A stretch of 64,000 nucleotides of DNA from JAZKFT01 sp039925965 (GCA_039925965.1 JBDSXW010000029.1:1-64000), one strand, 5' to 3'; positions 1 through 8,416 are shown, numbered from the stretch's first letter. A program made the numbers and translations. The notes: generated by a model not told the origin, from the letters alone.

Positions 1-129
1 GCCTCATCCCCGGCCCTTCTCCTCCCGGAGAAGGGTGCCTCTGTGCAGGTCGTTCTGTTTGTTTTGAACACCAAATACTTTGCGGCCGGCTTTGGCTCCT
101 CTCCGCGAGGAGAGGCGGGGGTGAGGCCT
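1..129. repeat. Dispersed palindromic intergenic repeat (two half-elements)
   Basis: Positions 3-38 form a hairpin whose arms read GGCCCTTCTCC and GGAGAAGGGTGCC around a short loop, preceded by GCCTCATCCCC. A related hairpin at about 91-125 has arms CCTCTCC/GGAGAGG followed by a GGTGAGGCC tail. The first element recurs inverted at about 23849-23893 with the same arms and a different loop, so this is a dispersed element and not coding sequence. Long open frames that read through it are artefacts. It lies upstream of the esterase gene. Confidence 0.75.
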
Positions 130-201
130 CCCTTGCACAGGATGCATCAGGATAATCCATCCAGCCGGATAACGTACATTGGCACCCACAATTCCTTGTC
201 T

Positions 202-1659
202 ATGCTCACTTCCATCAAATCGTTGATCATTTCGTTGTTCCTGTGTTTGTTGTCCAATCTTATGTCCGCCCAGCTCCGGGTGGCCAATGTATTTACCAGC
301 AACATGGTGCTGCAAAGAGACCAGCCGATAGCCATTTGGGGAACTACCAGGCCATCAGTAATGGTTGCTGTTCATTTTGCGGGGCAGGAAGTTGCAGCAA
401 AAGCAGATGCGACTGGCAAATGGAGTCTTCAACTGAAGGCGTTGCCAGCCTCCGCTACGCCTGAGAAATTGGAGATTTATAGCGACACTTCGGTGATTTC
501 GCTGCACAATGTGCTGGTGGGTGATGTGTGGCTTTGCAGCGGGCAGAGCAATATGGAATATCCGCTGGACCGTAGCCTCAAAAGACATGCAGCGCCAGGC
601 AAGGGAACAGATTTAGCAAAGGCTGAAGTCGCGAATACCAACCGCCCTGATGGCATCCGGTATTTATATGCCGACCGGGTGCTGAATAAATATCCAAACC
701 TGCCTACTAAAGGCTGGGCAACGGGCAACGACACCATCGTGAATTATGTGAGCGCCATCGGCTATTTTTTCGCCAAAGAACTATTTGAAAAAACAGGTAT
801 CCCGATTGGCATTATTTCCTCTTCCTGGGGCGGCACCCGCATTGAACCATGGACCCAGCCAGCCGCCTACAAAACCTCGAAAATATTTGAGAGCGTTGCC
901 GTTGGTGACACTTTCAAAATCGATGGATCCAAAACTGGCCAGATGTTTAAAGGCATGATTGAGCCCCTGGTGCCGATGACAATTAAGGGGGTACTTTGGT
1001 ACCAGGGTGAAAGCAATTGCATGATCGAGGATCAGGATACCTATAAAGAAAAAATGAGGTTGCTGGAAAACAATTGGCGGGATGTGTTTCACTCCCCGAA
1101 GCTGCCTTTTTATACCGTTCAGATTTCGCCTTACCTCTACACGGCCCGCAAGGATCCGAAACCACATTCGCCGGAACTGCTGGCGCAATTCTGGGAGGCC
1201 CAGACCCAATGCATGGAATTGCCCAACACCCATATGGTGGTGACCACCGACCTGGTAGACAACCTGAAAGATATTCATCCATCGTACAAATGGATCGTAG
1301 CGCACCGGTTGGCCATACAGGCTTTGTATACAGAATATAACCTGCATGAAATGGTGGTTAACAGCCCGGCATTTAAAAGCCTGAAACGCAAAAAGGATCA
1401 ACTGGTATTGTCATTCGAAAATATAGGCACCGGCCTGCAAAGCAGTGATGGCAAGGCTTTGAGTTGGTTTACCATCGCTGGCAAGGACAAAGTATTTGTA
1501 CCCGCCGAAGCGGCAGTTGTAAATGACAAGGTGGTGGTAAGTGCCGCCAGCATCAGCAAGCCAAAGTATGTGCGTTTTGCATGGAACGAAACGGCAATGC
1601 CCAATTTAGTGAGCAAGGAAGGCCTGCCCTGCATTCCGTTCAGGAGCGATAGAGATTAA
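202..1659 (+). CDS. Sialate O-acetylesterase (SGNH-type carbohydrate esterase)
   Basis: Predicted secreted esterase of 485 residues that removes O-acetyl groups from sialic acids or related acetylated glycans. The start at 202 gives a clear signal peptide (MLTSIKSLIISLFLCLLS, then a cut near SAQ). An upstream in-frame ATG at 43 would read through the palindromic repeat and is unlikely. The family block GQSNM lies at residues 114-118, with Ser116 the expected nucleophile. SSWGGTRIEPW follows in the middle of the protein, and D357-I-H359 near the C-terminus supplies the Asp/His of the triad. The length fits the family. The gene stands alone, followed by a tRNA. The substrate could equally be acetylated xylan or pectin, because annotations in this family are broad. 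Confidence 0.85.
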   Translation: MLTSIKSLIISLFLCLLSNLMSAQLRVANVFTSNMVLQRDQPIAIWGTTRPSVMVAVHFAGQEVAAKADATGKWSLQLKALPASATPEKLEIYSDTSVISLHNVLVGDVWLCSGQSNMEYPLDRSLKRHAAPGKGTDLAKAEVANTNRPDGIRYLYADRVLNKYPNLPTKGWATGNDTIVNYVSAIGYFFAKELFEKTGIPIGIISSSWGGTRIEPWTQPAAYKTSKIFESVAVGDTFKIDGSKTGQMFKGMIEPLVPMTIKGVLWYQGESNCMIEDQDTYKEKMRLLENNWRDVFHSPKLPFYTVQISPYLYTARKDPKPHSPELLAQFWEAQTQCMELPNTHMVVTTDLVDNLKDIHPSYKWIVAHRLAIQALYTEYNLHEMVVNSPAFKSLKRKKDQLVLSFENIGTGLQSSDGKALSWFTIAGKDKVFVPAEAAVVNDKVVVSAASISKPKYVRFAWNETAMPNLVSKEGLPCIPFRSDRD

Positions 1660-1718
1660 AATATTGCCGCATTATTTTTGGAAACAGCTCCTTAACTTGT
1701 AGCCCTGTTTACCGGTAA

Positions 1719-1790
1719 GCGGCGGTAGCTCAGGGGTAGAGCTCCAGTTTCCCAAACTGGAGGTCGTGGGTTCGAATCCCATTCGCCGCT
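1719..1790 (+). tRNA. tRNA-Gly (anticodon CCC)
   Basis: A 72-nt cloverleaf can be folded by eye. The acceptor stem is GCGGCGG/TCGCCGC with a terminal G-T pair, the D arm is GCTC-GAGC, the anticodon stem is CCAGT/ACTGG with loop TTCCCAA, and the T arm is GTGGG-TTCGAAT-CCCAT. Anticodon CCC reads GGG, and discriminator T73 is typical of bacterial tRNA-Gly. The 3' CCA is not encoded (CAA follows), so it must be added by the CCA enzyme. Confidence 0.95.
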
Positions 1791-1798
1791 CAATGCAA

Positions 1799-1966
1799 TT
1801 ATTTTTTAGATAATGTACGCTCACCTGGCAAACCATTAGTTGCAAGCATTTTTTTTGCTTTTGTCACTTTCTTGGGGAAAAGTGAAATATTGCTGTACCT
1901 ATCCAGAGAATTGTCAATATGTACAATGTTGGACTTTTTTTCTTCCGCCTCAATTATCGCTTTCAT
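1799..1966 (-). CDS. Small unknown protein, 55 residues
   Basis: A 56-codon frame that starts with ATG and ends in TAA just beyond the tRNA. The product begins MKAIIEAEEKKSNIVHIDNS and continues with a lysine-rich segment (FPKKVTKAKKML), then NGLPGERTLSKK. It is hydrophilic with no signal peptide. A good Bacteroidota -7 box (TAAATTTG, 1971-1978) sits 4 nt before the ATG, which implies a leaderless or nearly leaderless mRNA. I do not recognise the family. The acidic N-terminus followed by a basic helix is reminiscent of small antitoxins, but no partner toxin is adjacent, so that is only a guess. Confidence 0.5.
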   Translation of the reverse strand: MKAIIEAEEKKSNIVHIDNSLDRYSNISLFPKKVTKAKKMLATNGLPGERTLSKK

Positions 1967-1970
1967 AGCT

Positions 1971-1978
1971 CAAATTTA
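1971..1978 (-). promoter_or_regulatory. Bacteroidota -7 box of the 55-residue gene
   Basis: Read on the minus strand the sequence is TAAATTTG, a full match to TAnnTTTG. A TTG lies about 15 nt further upstream. The box ends 4 nt before the ATG at 1966, so transcription would start at about the start codon. Confidence 0.4.
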
Positions 1979-2174
1979 GTTTTTTTCTCTTTGCAATAAT
2001 TGCATCGTAGTGATTGGCTTTTTTCTGTCCGATTACATAGCAAGGCAGGATTAGCATGGAGAGCAGTATTAGTGCTGGCCCGGAAAAATATTGTTTGTTT
2101 TTTTGCGATTTTTACTCATATGTGCTGGTACATAACAACGACGATAATTGCCAAATCTTGCATTCCATCAAACT

Positions 2175-2456
2175 TTACATTGCCTGCACCGCAAATAGCT
2201 TTGGCAAAATCATGATGCACAGTATGGCAATGATGACCGACTCGATAATCCACACATAATGGATTTTGTCTTTGCTAACGAGGTATTTCAGAAACAGGTC
2301 AATGATGACCATCGTAAATGCAAAAGCAATAAACAATGAACTTCGATTGGGCGTAAGATTTATTTCGGCAAAATGTCCCTGCCAGGTTTTCACAGCCAGC
2401 ACTATACAAACCGGGAAGGCCCAGATAAAAGGTGTGAGTAGTTTTAGAATTTTCAT
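2175..2456 (-). CDS. Small integral membrane protein, 93 residues (paralogue of next gene)
   Basis: Unknown protein with three hydrophobic segments (about residues 8-24, 40-58 and 68-88). A charged loop (KYLVSKDKIHY) sits between the second and third. It aligns with the neighbouring 89-residue protein: both begin with a K-L-L-K/I-x-T-P motif, and both have I-D-x-F or F-x-D-x-F followed by K-D-x-x-x-x-W-x-x-E before the last membrane helix. The two genes are 26 nt apart on the same strand and look like a tandem duplication and a transcription unit. No function can be assigned. Confidence 0.65.
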   Translation of the reverse strand: MKILKLLTPFIWAFPVCIVLAVKTWQGHFAEINLTPNRSSLFIAFAFTMVIIDLFLKYLVSKDKIHYVWIIESVIIAILCIMILPKLFAVQAM

Positions 2457-2482
2457 AGTTTACTTTTAAAAAAAGACGCTAT

Positions 2483-2752
2483 TTAATTTGCCTGCATGTA
2501 CAAGATCAACACTACACCAATCAATATAATCGCCAGTTCATATAGCCATATCCTTTTGACATCTTTCTTAAAATAGATCCTTACAAAAAAGTCAATAAAA
2601 AAACCAGCAATCGCAATGGGGACGCCCATTATGACTCCGATCATACTCCATCCCCCCGATTCATGTGAGCTTAGAAACGAATCGATAATAACGATCCCGA
2701 CTATGATTAAGACAATGGTAAGTGGGGTAATGATTTTAAGTAGCTTCATCAA
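2483..2752 (-). CDS. Small integral membrane protein, 89 residues (paralogue of previous gene)
   Basis: Unknown protein with hydrophobic segments at about residues 9-25, 37-58 and 68-86. The Y-F-K-K-D-V-K-R-I-W-L-Y-E block matches the Y-L-V-S-K-D-K-I-H-Y-V-W-I-I-E block of the downstream neighbour in position and character. The start is the double methionine MMKLLK. It is upstream of its paralogue and probably cotranscribed with it. The N-terminal KxLKxxTP motif shared by both suggests a common insertion or interaction role, which is inference. Confidence 0.65.
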   Translation of the reverse strand: MMKLLKIITPLTIVLIIVGIVIIDSFLSSHESGGWSMIGVIMGVPIAIAGFFIDFFVRIYFKKDVKRIWLYELAIILIGVVLILYMQAN

Positions 2753-2826
2753 ACTGCAATATAAAAGCAGCCGGTTGGATTTTTCATAAAACCTTTGTAC
2801 ACTCCATACCTTCCGGAATTAACGGC

Positions 2827-3846
2827 CTATCCTAAATAAATCTCCGTAGCCCCATAGCCATACCAGGCATGGTACTGGTTTACAAAGCTACTCACCCCTT
2901 TTTTATGGCGCAGAATTTCGTGGATCTCATCCTTCAGTTTGCCACTGCCGATGCCATGAATCACAGTAAACTCTTTGAGGTAATGGAGCTGCGCCAGTTC
3001 GAGGTATTTTTCAAATGTATTTAGCTGCAGCCTCAGCTTTTCAAAACCGGATAATGAATCAGGTTGGTCGTGCAGTTTTTCAATATGCAGATCAATAACA
3101 CTTTGGGGTGGGGGCAAATGCTTGCGGGCATCTTTTACATCATACACCTTATACCCGGCCTTATTGAGCTTGCTTAAATCCATTTTCACAACTTCTACTA
3201 ACCTGGGAGGGAAAGCAAGAAACAGCAGAAAAGAAAAGGTCGCATCACCTTTCACCCGAATGTCTGCTACTTTCTGAAATACCTGTTTGGCCTTGGGTTT
3301 AAAGCTGGCTTCGTGATAATCAACCTTGTTTTTCTCGTGCTTTAGCAGCGAAAATTCAAAGTCGAAAGCGGGCGCATCATTGAGGCGCTCGAAGGGAATA
3401 TCCATCAGGTAAAAATCGTTCAGGCTCAGTACTTCGCCTTTCAGTTCCAGGTCGGTAGTGCCGCGGTAGCGTAGCCAGAATTTGAAACCATAGCCAGTTG
3501 GCGTTTGGTTGATGAGGTAGATCTTAAGGCTTTCTACCACGTCATCGTCGAAAATGTCTTTGTCAAAAACAGGAAGAAATGCCAGCCATACGCCATCTGT
3601 CACCTTGTAACGGGCTGTGCTTTTTTCGCGTTTTAGGTCGTCGATAAATTTATGCTCCTTCTTTGGCAGCACTATTTTTTGCTGCGTAAACATCTTGTAA
3701 TAGGGAAAATCGACCTGGTCGGTATGAACCGGAAATTTAACGCCGCGGACATTGATCAGCACCATTTTATCATTGATAATTTCTTCCACTATCCCGTCTT
3801 CATTGCTATGGTTCACCACCACCTTATCTCCCACCTGGAATTTCAT
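2827..3846 (-). CDS. DUF2027 and Smr domain protein (Smr/MutS family)
   Basis: Cytoplasmic protein of 339 residues. The first 50 residues (VGDKVVVNHSNEDGIVEEI...) form a small KOW/SH3-like module. Residues about 60-245 match the DUF2027 region known from Bacteroidota. Residues 250-339 are a Smr domain with the D-L-H signature at 252-254 and the H-G-x-G-x-G-K-L motif at 297-304, both associated with nucleic-acid binding or nicking. Family knowledge links Smr domains to MutS2 and to RNA or DNA endonuclease activity. The MutS2 gene in this same window (57552-59657) lacks a Smr domain, so this protein could supply that activity in trans (inference). It is a single gene with short flanks. Confidence 0.85.
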   Translation of the reverse strand: MKFQVGDKVVVNHSNEDGIVEEIINDKMVLINVRGVKFPVHTDQVDFPYYKMFTQQKIVLPKKEHKFIDDLKREKSTARYKVTDGVWLAFLPVFDKDIFDDDVVESLKIYLINQTPTGYGFKFWLRYRGTTDLELKGEVLSLNDFYLMDIPFERLNDAPAFDFEFSLLKHEKNKVDYHEASFKPKAKQVFQKVADIRVKGDATFSFLLFLAFPPRLVEVVKMDLSKLNKAGYKVYDVKDARKHLPPPQSVIDLHIEKLHDQPDSLSGFEKLRLQLNTFEKYLELAQLHYLKEFTVIHGIGSGKLKDEIHEILRHKKGVSSFVNQYHAWYGYGATEIYLG

Positions 3847-4157
3847 ACACGTTATTTTTCGAAATTGATTTCGTGGCGAAAATAGGAAGACTTTCTGGTT
3901 GGTTTGAAGTTACCGGTTGGGTAGAGGATACAGTGGGCAGTAAACCGGTTTCCTGTATCCTGCTGGGAGGTAATCGATCAGCCATTTGCTCAGATCCAAC
4001 TTATCACATTTAAAATCTTTGGAAAAACAAGTGTCGTGCATACCGTCCATTTGCCAGCAATTTTTGTTTGAGCTAATATCTGAAAGCCGCCTGATAAAAC
4101 AAGCAACATACTGGCCAGGCAGCACTTCCTAATATTTACTATTGTCTTCATATTGCC
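3847..4157. other. Intergenic stretch, one doubtful cysteine-rich ORF
   Basis: This stretch separates two leftward genes. On the minus strand a GTG-initiated frame (3910-4125) encodes 71 residues with five cysteines and the segment HDTCFSKDFKCDKLDLSKWL, directly bounded upstream by TAG. Its composition is protein-like, but there is no ATG, ribosome binding site or recognised family. It may be a gene remnant or chance. Confidence 0.3.
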
Positions 4158-5849
4158 TCACAACCCCTTTTTTGCCAGGTTACTGTTCTTATGGCTATAG
4201 GTGAAATATACCACCAGTCCAACTGCCAGCCACACCAGGAACCGCAGCCAGTTACTATGATTTTCCTGTGCCATTAAATAGAAGCAACTGGTGAGACCCA
4301 GTACAGGTATGAGCGAAAAATTCTTAATAAAACTATAGACCGACACAATGGCTGCTACCAGCCAGAACAAAATCATTGGCCAGCCTTCTTTTGAAAACAA
4401 GCCACTGAAATGTTCCGGTGCTTTTACAGCAATAATGGCCACTGCAGTAATGAACATAGCAGGTACGATATACTTGCCGCTTACATGGGGCACCCTGAAC
4501 TTACTGTCGGGCCGGTTGGGCATTTGTTGTAATACCAAGATACCGCCACATACCAGCACGAAGGCAAACAAGGTGCCGATACTAGTGAGCGCCAATACTA
4601 CATCCAGGTTGAGGAATAAGGCAGGTACCGCTACCACCACACCCGTGAGTATGGTAGAAAAAGAAGGTGTTCCGTATTTGGGATGGATGCGGGAAAAGAT
4701 CTTTGGCAACAGGCCATCACGGCTCATGCTCATCCAGATACGCGGCTGTCCCATCTGGAAGACGAGCAACACGCTGGCGGTTGCTATCACTGCGCTCACA
4801 CCTACAATACCTGCAATCCATTTCATACCACGGCTTTCAAATATCAAAGCCAGCGGGTCACCTACGTTCAGTTTAGTATAGCTCACCATCCCGGTAAGTA
4901 CCAGCGCCAGCAACACGTATAAAATAGTACAGATAATCAGCGAATAGATCATACCCCGCGGCAGGTCTCGCTGGGGATCCTTACACTCCTCCGCCGTGGT
5001 ACTAATGGCATCAAACCCAATATAGGCAAAGAATACAGCGGATACGCCTTTCAGAACGCCGGCGACGCCATTGGGTAAAAACGGGTGCCAGTTGTCTTTG
5101 TTCATATAGTAAGCGCCCAATACGATTACGAGAAAAATAACAGCCAGCTTGATGCCCACCATGATATTACTCAAAGAGCGGCTTTCTTTGATACCTACAA
5201 ATACAATAGCGGTAATTAATGTAACAATACAAAGGGCTGGAAGATCCATAATGAGCCGCAGGCTACCTATTTGTGGTGCATGACTCCAGGCATTAAAACG
5301 GTCTACCATGGTTGGGTCGATGTTAGCCATGGTTTGACCCTGGCCCAGCAAAGTCGTTACCTCATTAAAACCGTTGTGGGCCGTAGAAAAATCCATGGTG
5401 AGCCAGCTGGCGATATGCATGCCTGCCTTATCGAGCAGCCCGGTAAAATAATCGCTCCAGCTGATAGCTACCGCGATATTACCAATGGCATATTCCATCA
5501 ACAGGTCCCAGCCGATGATCCAGGCAAAAATTTCACCAAACGCAACATAGGAATAGGTATACGCACTGCCACTTACCGGAACAGTACTGGCGAACTCTGC
5601 ATAACACAGGGCCGCAAAACCGCAGGCTATCGCGGTAAATATGTAAAGGAAAATCACCCCCGGGCCGCCGTCAAAACACGCTTTACCAATACTGCTGAAT
5701 ATGCCCGCACCAATTACGGCAGCGATGCCAAAAGCGGTAAGGTCGCGTACCCCCAGTACTCTTTTTAGTCCGCCACCGTGGCCATCGCCGTGGCCAGCTT
5801 TCGCATCGTTCAGGATATCTGTGATCGACTTTTTTCGTAACAGTGACAT
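4158..5849 (-). CDS. APC-superfamily amino acid permease
   Basis: Inner-membrane transporter of 563 residues, probably an amino acid/proton symporter of the cationic amino acid transporter (YfnA-like) group. After a 30-residue cytoplasmic N-terminus that includes a His/Gly-rich patch (HGDGHGGGLKR), the first helix carries the family glycine motif GAGIFSSIG. CYAEFASTVPVSGSAYTYSY follows about 45 residues later. The mid-region has FFAYIGFDAISTTAEECKDPQRDLPRG, a hallmark loop of the group. I count about 13-14 hydrophobic segments. The substrate is not readable from the sequence. It appears monocistronic. Confidence 0.88.
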   Translation of the reverse strand: MSLLRKKSITDILNDAKAGHGDGHGGGLKRVLGVRDLTAFGIAAVIGAGIFSSIGKACFDGGPGVIFLYIFTAIACGFAALCYAEFASTVPVSGSAYTYSYVAFGEIFAWIIGWDLLMEYAIGNIAVAISWSDYFTGLLDKAGMHIASWLTMDFSTAHNGFNEVTTLLGQGQTMANIDPTMVDRFNAWSHAPQIGSLRLIMDLPALCIVTLITAIVFVGIKESRSLSNIMVGIKLAVIFLVIVLGAYYMNKDNWHPFLPNGVAGVLKGVSAVFFAYIGFDAISTTAEECKDPQRDLPRGMIYSLIICTILYVLLALVLTGMVSYTKLNVGDPLALIFESRGMKWIAGIVGVSAVIATASVLLVFQMGQPRIWMSMSRDGLLPKIFSRIHPKYGTPSFSTILTGVVVAVPALFLNLDVVLALTSIGTLFAFVLVCGGILVLQQMPNRPDSKFRVPHVSGKYIVPAMFITAVAIIAVKAPEHFSGLFSKEGWPMILFWLVAAIVSVYSFIKNFSLIPVLGLTSCFYLMAQENHSNWLRFLVWLAVGLVVYFTYSHKNSNLAKKGL

Positions 5850-5979
5850 AGGTTTTGGTGGGTTTGATATGAACCATCAAAATACATGAAACCTTTAAAA
5901 CTACAAAACCCGGCGGGCGTCGTGGGGATATTATACTTTACGAAGCCGGTAATCGTGAATTGATACTACGGTTTGGCCT

Positions 5980-6083
5980 GTCATTGGTCAATCGTCATTC
6001 GTCATTGGCTATTGGTTACTGAATTACTGAATCACTGGGTCAATGACTTATTGACGATTGACTCAATGACGATTGACCAATTG
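5980..6083. repeat. GTCAAT/ATTGAC 7-8 bp tandem repeat with 17-bp inverted arms
   Basis: A run of about 13 units of 7-8 bp such as GTCAATC, GTCATTC, GTCATTG and GTTACTG, then the complementary type ACGATTG, ACTCAATG and ACCAATTG. The block at 5983-5999 is a perfect 17-bp inverted repeat of 6065-6081, so the array can fold into one long hairpin. It lies between the SET gene and the permease gene, both leftward. Confidence 0.7.
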
Positions 6084-6112
6084 GGCGTCTTACCCGCTGA
6101 CGGCTCTATTGC

Positions 6113-6556
6113 CTAAACCGCCTCTTCCACAACGTCTAAAAATTCCGTGACGCCGTCGTGATCGAAGGCGCCATTATAATTGATGGTGATCTCCTCTCCT
6201 TTTTTGATACCCCGGATTGCTGTAATGGAAAAGGTCATTTTTTCTTCATTATAATAAGCTTCGGCGTTGCTGGGTGATGCATGGTTGTACAACGACCCGA
6301 ATCCTAACAACAGCGCGGCTTTGGTAGGATGATTGTCGAACCCGAAAATATAATAGCCCATCTTAAAGCCGTCAAACTGGGTCACCGATTCCATTTCGAT
6401 CATCAGTATCGGACATTCTTCGATCAGCTTGTCTTTTGCTATCGGTTTGTTGGTAAATACACCACGTCCTTTGCCTTCCGCAAAACGCACTTCCAGGTAT
6501 TTGCGGCCATGTGTTATGATTTCTGTTTTTGACTTTTTTTCTTTACTCTCATTCAT
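6113..6556 (-). CDS. SET domain protein (putative protein lysine methyltransferase)
   Basis: Protein of 147 residues from the ATG at 6556. An in-frame upstream methionine at 6658 adds 34 unlikely residues. It is a compact stand-alone SET domain: GKGRGVF at 29-34 is the SAM-binding entry motif, N-H-A at 91-93 matches the NHxxxxN segment, and G-E-E-I-T-I-N-Y at 120-127 matches the GEExxxxY motif with the catalytic Tyr. The predicted activity is SAM-dependent methylation of a lysine in a protein. The target is unknown, with ribosomal or nucleoid proteins possible. There is no pre-SET or post-SET cysteine cluster, as usual for bacterial members. Confidence 0.82.
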   Translation of the reverse strand: MNESKEKKSKTEIITHGRKYLEVRFAEGKGRGVFTNKPIAKDKLIEECPILMIEMESVTQFDGFKMGYYIFGFDNHPTKAALLLGFGSLYNHASPSNAEAYYNEEKMTFSITAIRGIKKGEEITINYNGAFDHDGVTEFLDVVEEAV

Positions 6557-7009
6557 AGTATAAAAATTAGTGTAGTTATTTTTTATGGGGAGATTCCCAT
6601 TTTGACGTCCGGGCAGGTTCACTGCTATTTTTTTTATTGCGGCCTGTCCTTCACACAATCATATGTTCTGGCCATGGCGAAAGATAGTGTGCCCAAATTT
6701 AGTTTCGCAAAAGATATTGACCGATTAAAAGAAAACCAGCTTTCGGAAAACAGGGTACTCCAATATTGGCTGTATGATAGTAGGGTTGGAAACCAAAACA
6801 CCACCTATGTAAACTGGGTGGCCACTTATTGGGCCACCCAGTTTACAGATATAAAAGTTTAAAAGAGGGTTCTTTTCGAAAATATTTTCCTGAAAATTGG
6901 GTGAACTTTTGCTGCTGCCTGAAGGCATTGCTGGTCCGGAGCAGGTACACTAATCTTGTTTTAAAGCGGCTTGCGGGAAATCCTGCGGATACCTTCGCCA
7001 CCGCATAGA
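6557..7009. other. Intergenic stretch with a long perfect hairpin
   Basis: The stretch holds no convincing gene. Overlapping frames on both strands (for example 6674-6862 plus) are uninterrupted, but they run through the inverted repeat at 6808-6847 and resemble nothing I know. The hairpin is annotated separately. Confidence 0.5.
6808..6847. repeat. Perfect 16-bp inverted repeat, 8-nt loop
   Basis: Left arm TGTAAACTGGGTGGCC and right arm GGCCACCCAGTTTACA match at all 16 positions around the loop ACTTATTG. No T-run follows on either strand, so it is not a classical terminator. It could be a processed RNA hairpin, a protein binding site or a trace of a miniature repeat. Confidence 0.8.
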
Positions 7010-8173
7010 TTATTTTTTTTCCTGTTCCAGTTTAATGATCCTGGTTTTGAGGTCATCATTTTCTTTTTTCATATCGATCAGGTAGAGGGTGAGTTCCTCA
7101 ACTTTTTCCATCATACGTTTTTGCATATCGCCAAGCAGCAGTCCATTCTTTTCAACCTCTGCGGCTGACGGGATATTAGGCAGGTGCTGGTGTTGTAAAA
7201 TATAATCTTCTACCTGGTACAATGTAGGCCGTTGGTAGGACGAAGCAAAAACATAATCTGGCCAGGAGGCGTTAAGCTGCACTTTGGCTTCTTCGCAAAT
7301 TACCTTGCCTCTTACGCTAAGCTGGTAGCCGGTAGCAGGACTGCCGGAACCGATCAGGGTGTTGCCATTTACCTGGAGCCTGGCTGTAGGCACCGCCACA
7401 TTGATACCCACATTACCGGGGTAAAAAAAGAAGGCGCCGGGTGGGTTTAGCAATATATTTTTAGCAGGAGTGCCACCCAAAGTACTGCCATATGAAGCTT
7501 CAATGTCGAGATTACCATCAGAATTGATCATGCTGCCATAAAAGTTATTGGAAGCTCCGTAAAGTGCCACTCCCAGGTCGGACCCTGAAATATTGAGGCG
7601 ATACGAGCCATCATATCCTCCAATATTTACCTTACCGCTCTTGGCATTAAAATTCATCCCCCAACCTACACCGCCTGTTCCACCACCGAAAAATCCAAGC
7701 CGGATGCTATCCTGCATACCAAAAAAAACACTTTCAGCATTTGCATTGCCACTGGTGCGGTAGTCGTCTAACCAGATACCGGGTGAGGTGAAAAGGTCGT
7801 TTTGGGTACCTGCACGTAAACGCATGCGATTGGCCACATCCAGTTTATAGCCTGGATCGGCAATGCCGGTGCCGATACCTACGTTACCGCTGGGTGAAAT
7901 GGTCATTTTTACGCCATTGTTGGTAGCTAAAGACAATGCCACGTTCTCAAAATTCCACAAGTAGCTGATATTGTTTTGAATACCCAGTACCAATCCGTGG
8001 TTAGCAGCATCGGTGGTAACATTATTGGTAACATTTATGTACGAATTGACACCCGTAGGATTGTGCACATGGAGGGCCCATTTTGGGGCAGTAGTTCCGA
8101 CACCCACATTAGACTGTGCCATCGCAGCACCAAATGCCAGGCTACAAAGAGAGAATAAAATATGCTTTTTCAT
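7010..8173 (-). CDS. Secreted tail-fibre-like protein with C-terminal coiled coil
   Basis: Protein of 387 residues with a signal peptide (MKKHILFSLCSLAFGAAMAQ). The body is a repetitive beta-rich stretch with GxVGIGT-type turns (NVGVGTTAPK, NVGIGTGIADPGYKLDV, NVGINVAVPTARLQVNG), a pattern seen in phage-fibre-like Bacteroidota surface proteins. The C-terminal 80 residues carry the family block WPDYVF, then HLPNIPSAAEVEKNGLLLGD, then a trimeric-type coiled coil from about 345 to the end rich in E, K and L. It probably forms an extended exported fibre. The mechanism of export and the function are unknown. A second member of this style is at 42485-43654. Confidence 0.75.
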   Translation of the reverse strand: MKKHILFSLCSLAFGAAMAQSNVGVGTTAPKWALHVHNPTGVNSYINVTNNVTTDAANHGLVLGIQNNISYLWNFENVALSLATNNGVKMTISPSGNVGIGTGIADPGYKLDVANRMRLRAGTQNDLFTSPGIWLDDYRTSGNANAESVFFGMQDSIRLGFFGGGTGGVGWGMNFNAKSGKVNIGGYDGSYRLNISGSDLGVALYGASNNFYGSMINSDGNLDIEASYGSTLGGTPAKNILLNPPGAFFFYPGNVGINVAVPTARLQVNGNTLIGSGSPATGYQLSVRGKVICEEAKVQLNASWPDYVFASSYQRPTLYQVEDYILQHQHLPNIPSAAEVEKNGLLLGDMQKRMMEKVEELTLYLIDMKKENDDLKTRIIKLEQEKK

Positions 8174-8361
8174 GAGTTGGTAAAATTTACTTTCGGCGGA
8201 AGTTATGATCGGTTATTCAAAAAATAACAGGGTAGCGATTATTTGGTACAAATCATTAAGCATTCGGAGCTATTGCCTAAGTATTCCGCAGGGGAACAAG
8301 GGCGTGCCAGGATGCTACCCGGCAAGAACCAGCTATGATCGGGCTCCTGGTGCAAAATGAA

Positions 8362-8389
8362 GGCCAGTCAATTTTTCAACTGACTGGCC
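8362..8389 (-). terminator. Hairpin terminator of the T9SS cargo gene
   Basis: Nine-bp perfect stem (GGCCAGTCA/TGACTGGCC) with a 10-nt loop, about 30 nt beyond the stop codon. On the minus strand it is followed by TTCATTTT. It is a reasonable intrinsic terminator with an interrupted T-run. Confidence 0.6.
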
Positions 8390-8416
8390 CTGGATACTAT
8401 TGTGTTATTAAAAAAA

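Noticed and set aside
43..201. In-frame N-terminal extension of the esterase from an ATG at 43
   Set aside because: It reads through a palindromic repeat and would bury the clear signal peptide that begins at 202.
7010..8173. Phage tail region or prophage
   Set aside because: The fibre-like proteins at 7010 and 42485 have signal peptides and stand alone among housekeeping genes, with no capsid, terminase or integrase.
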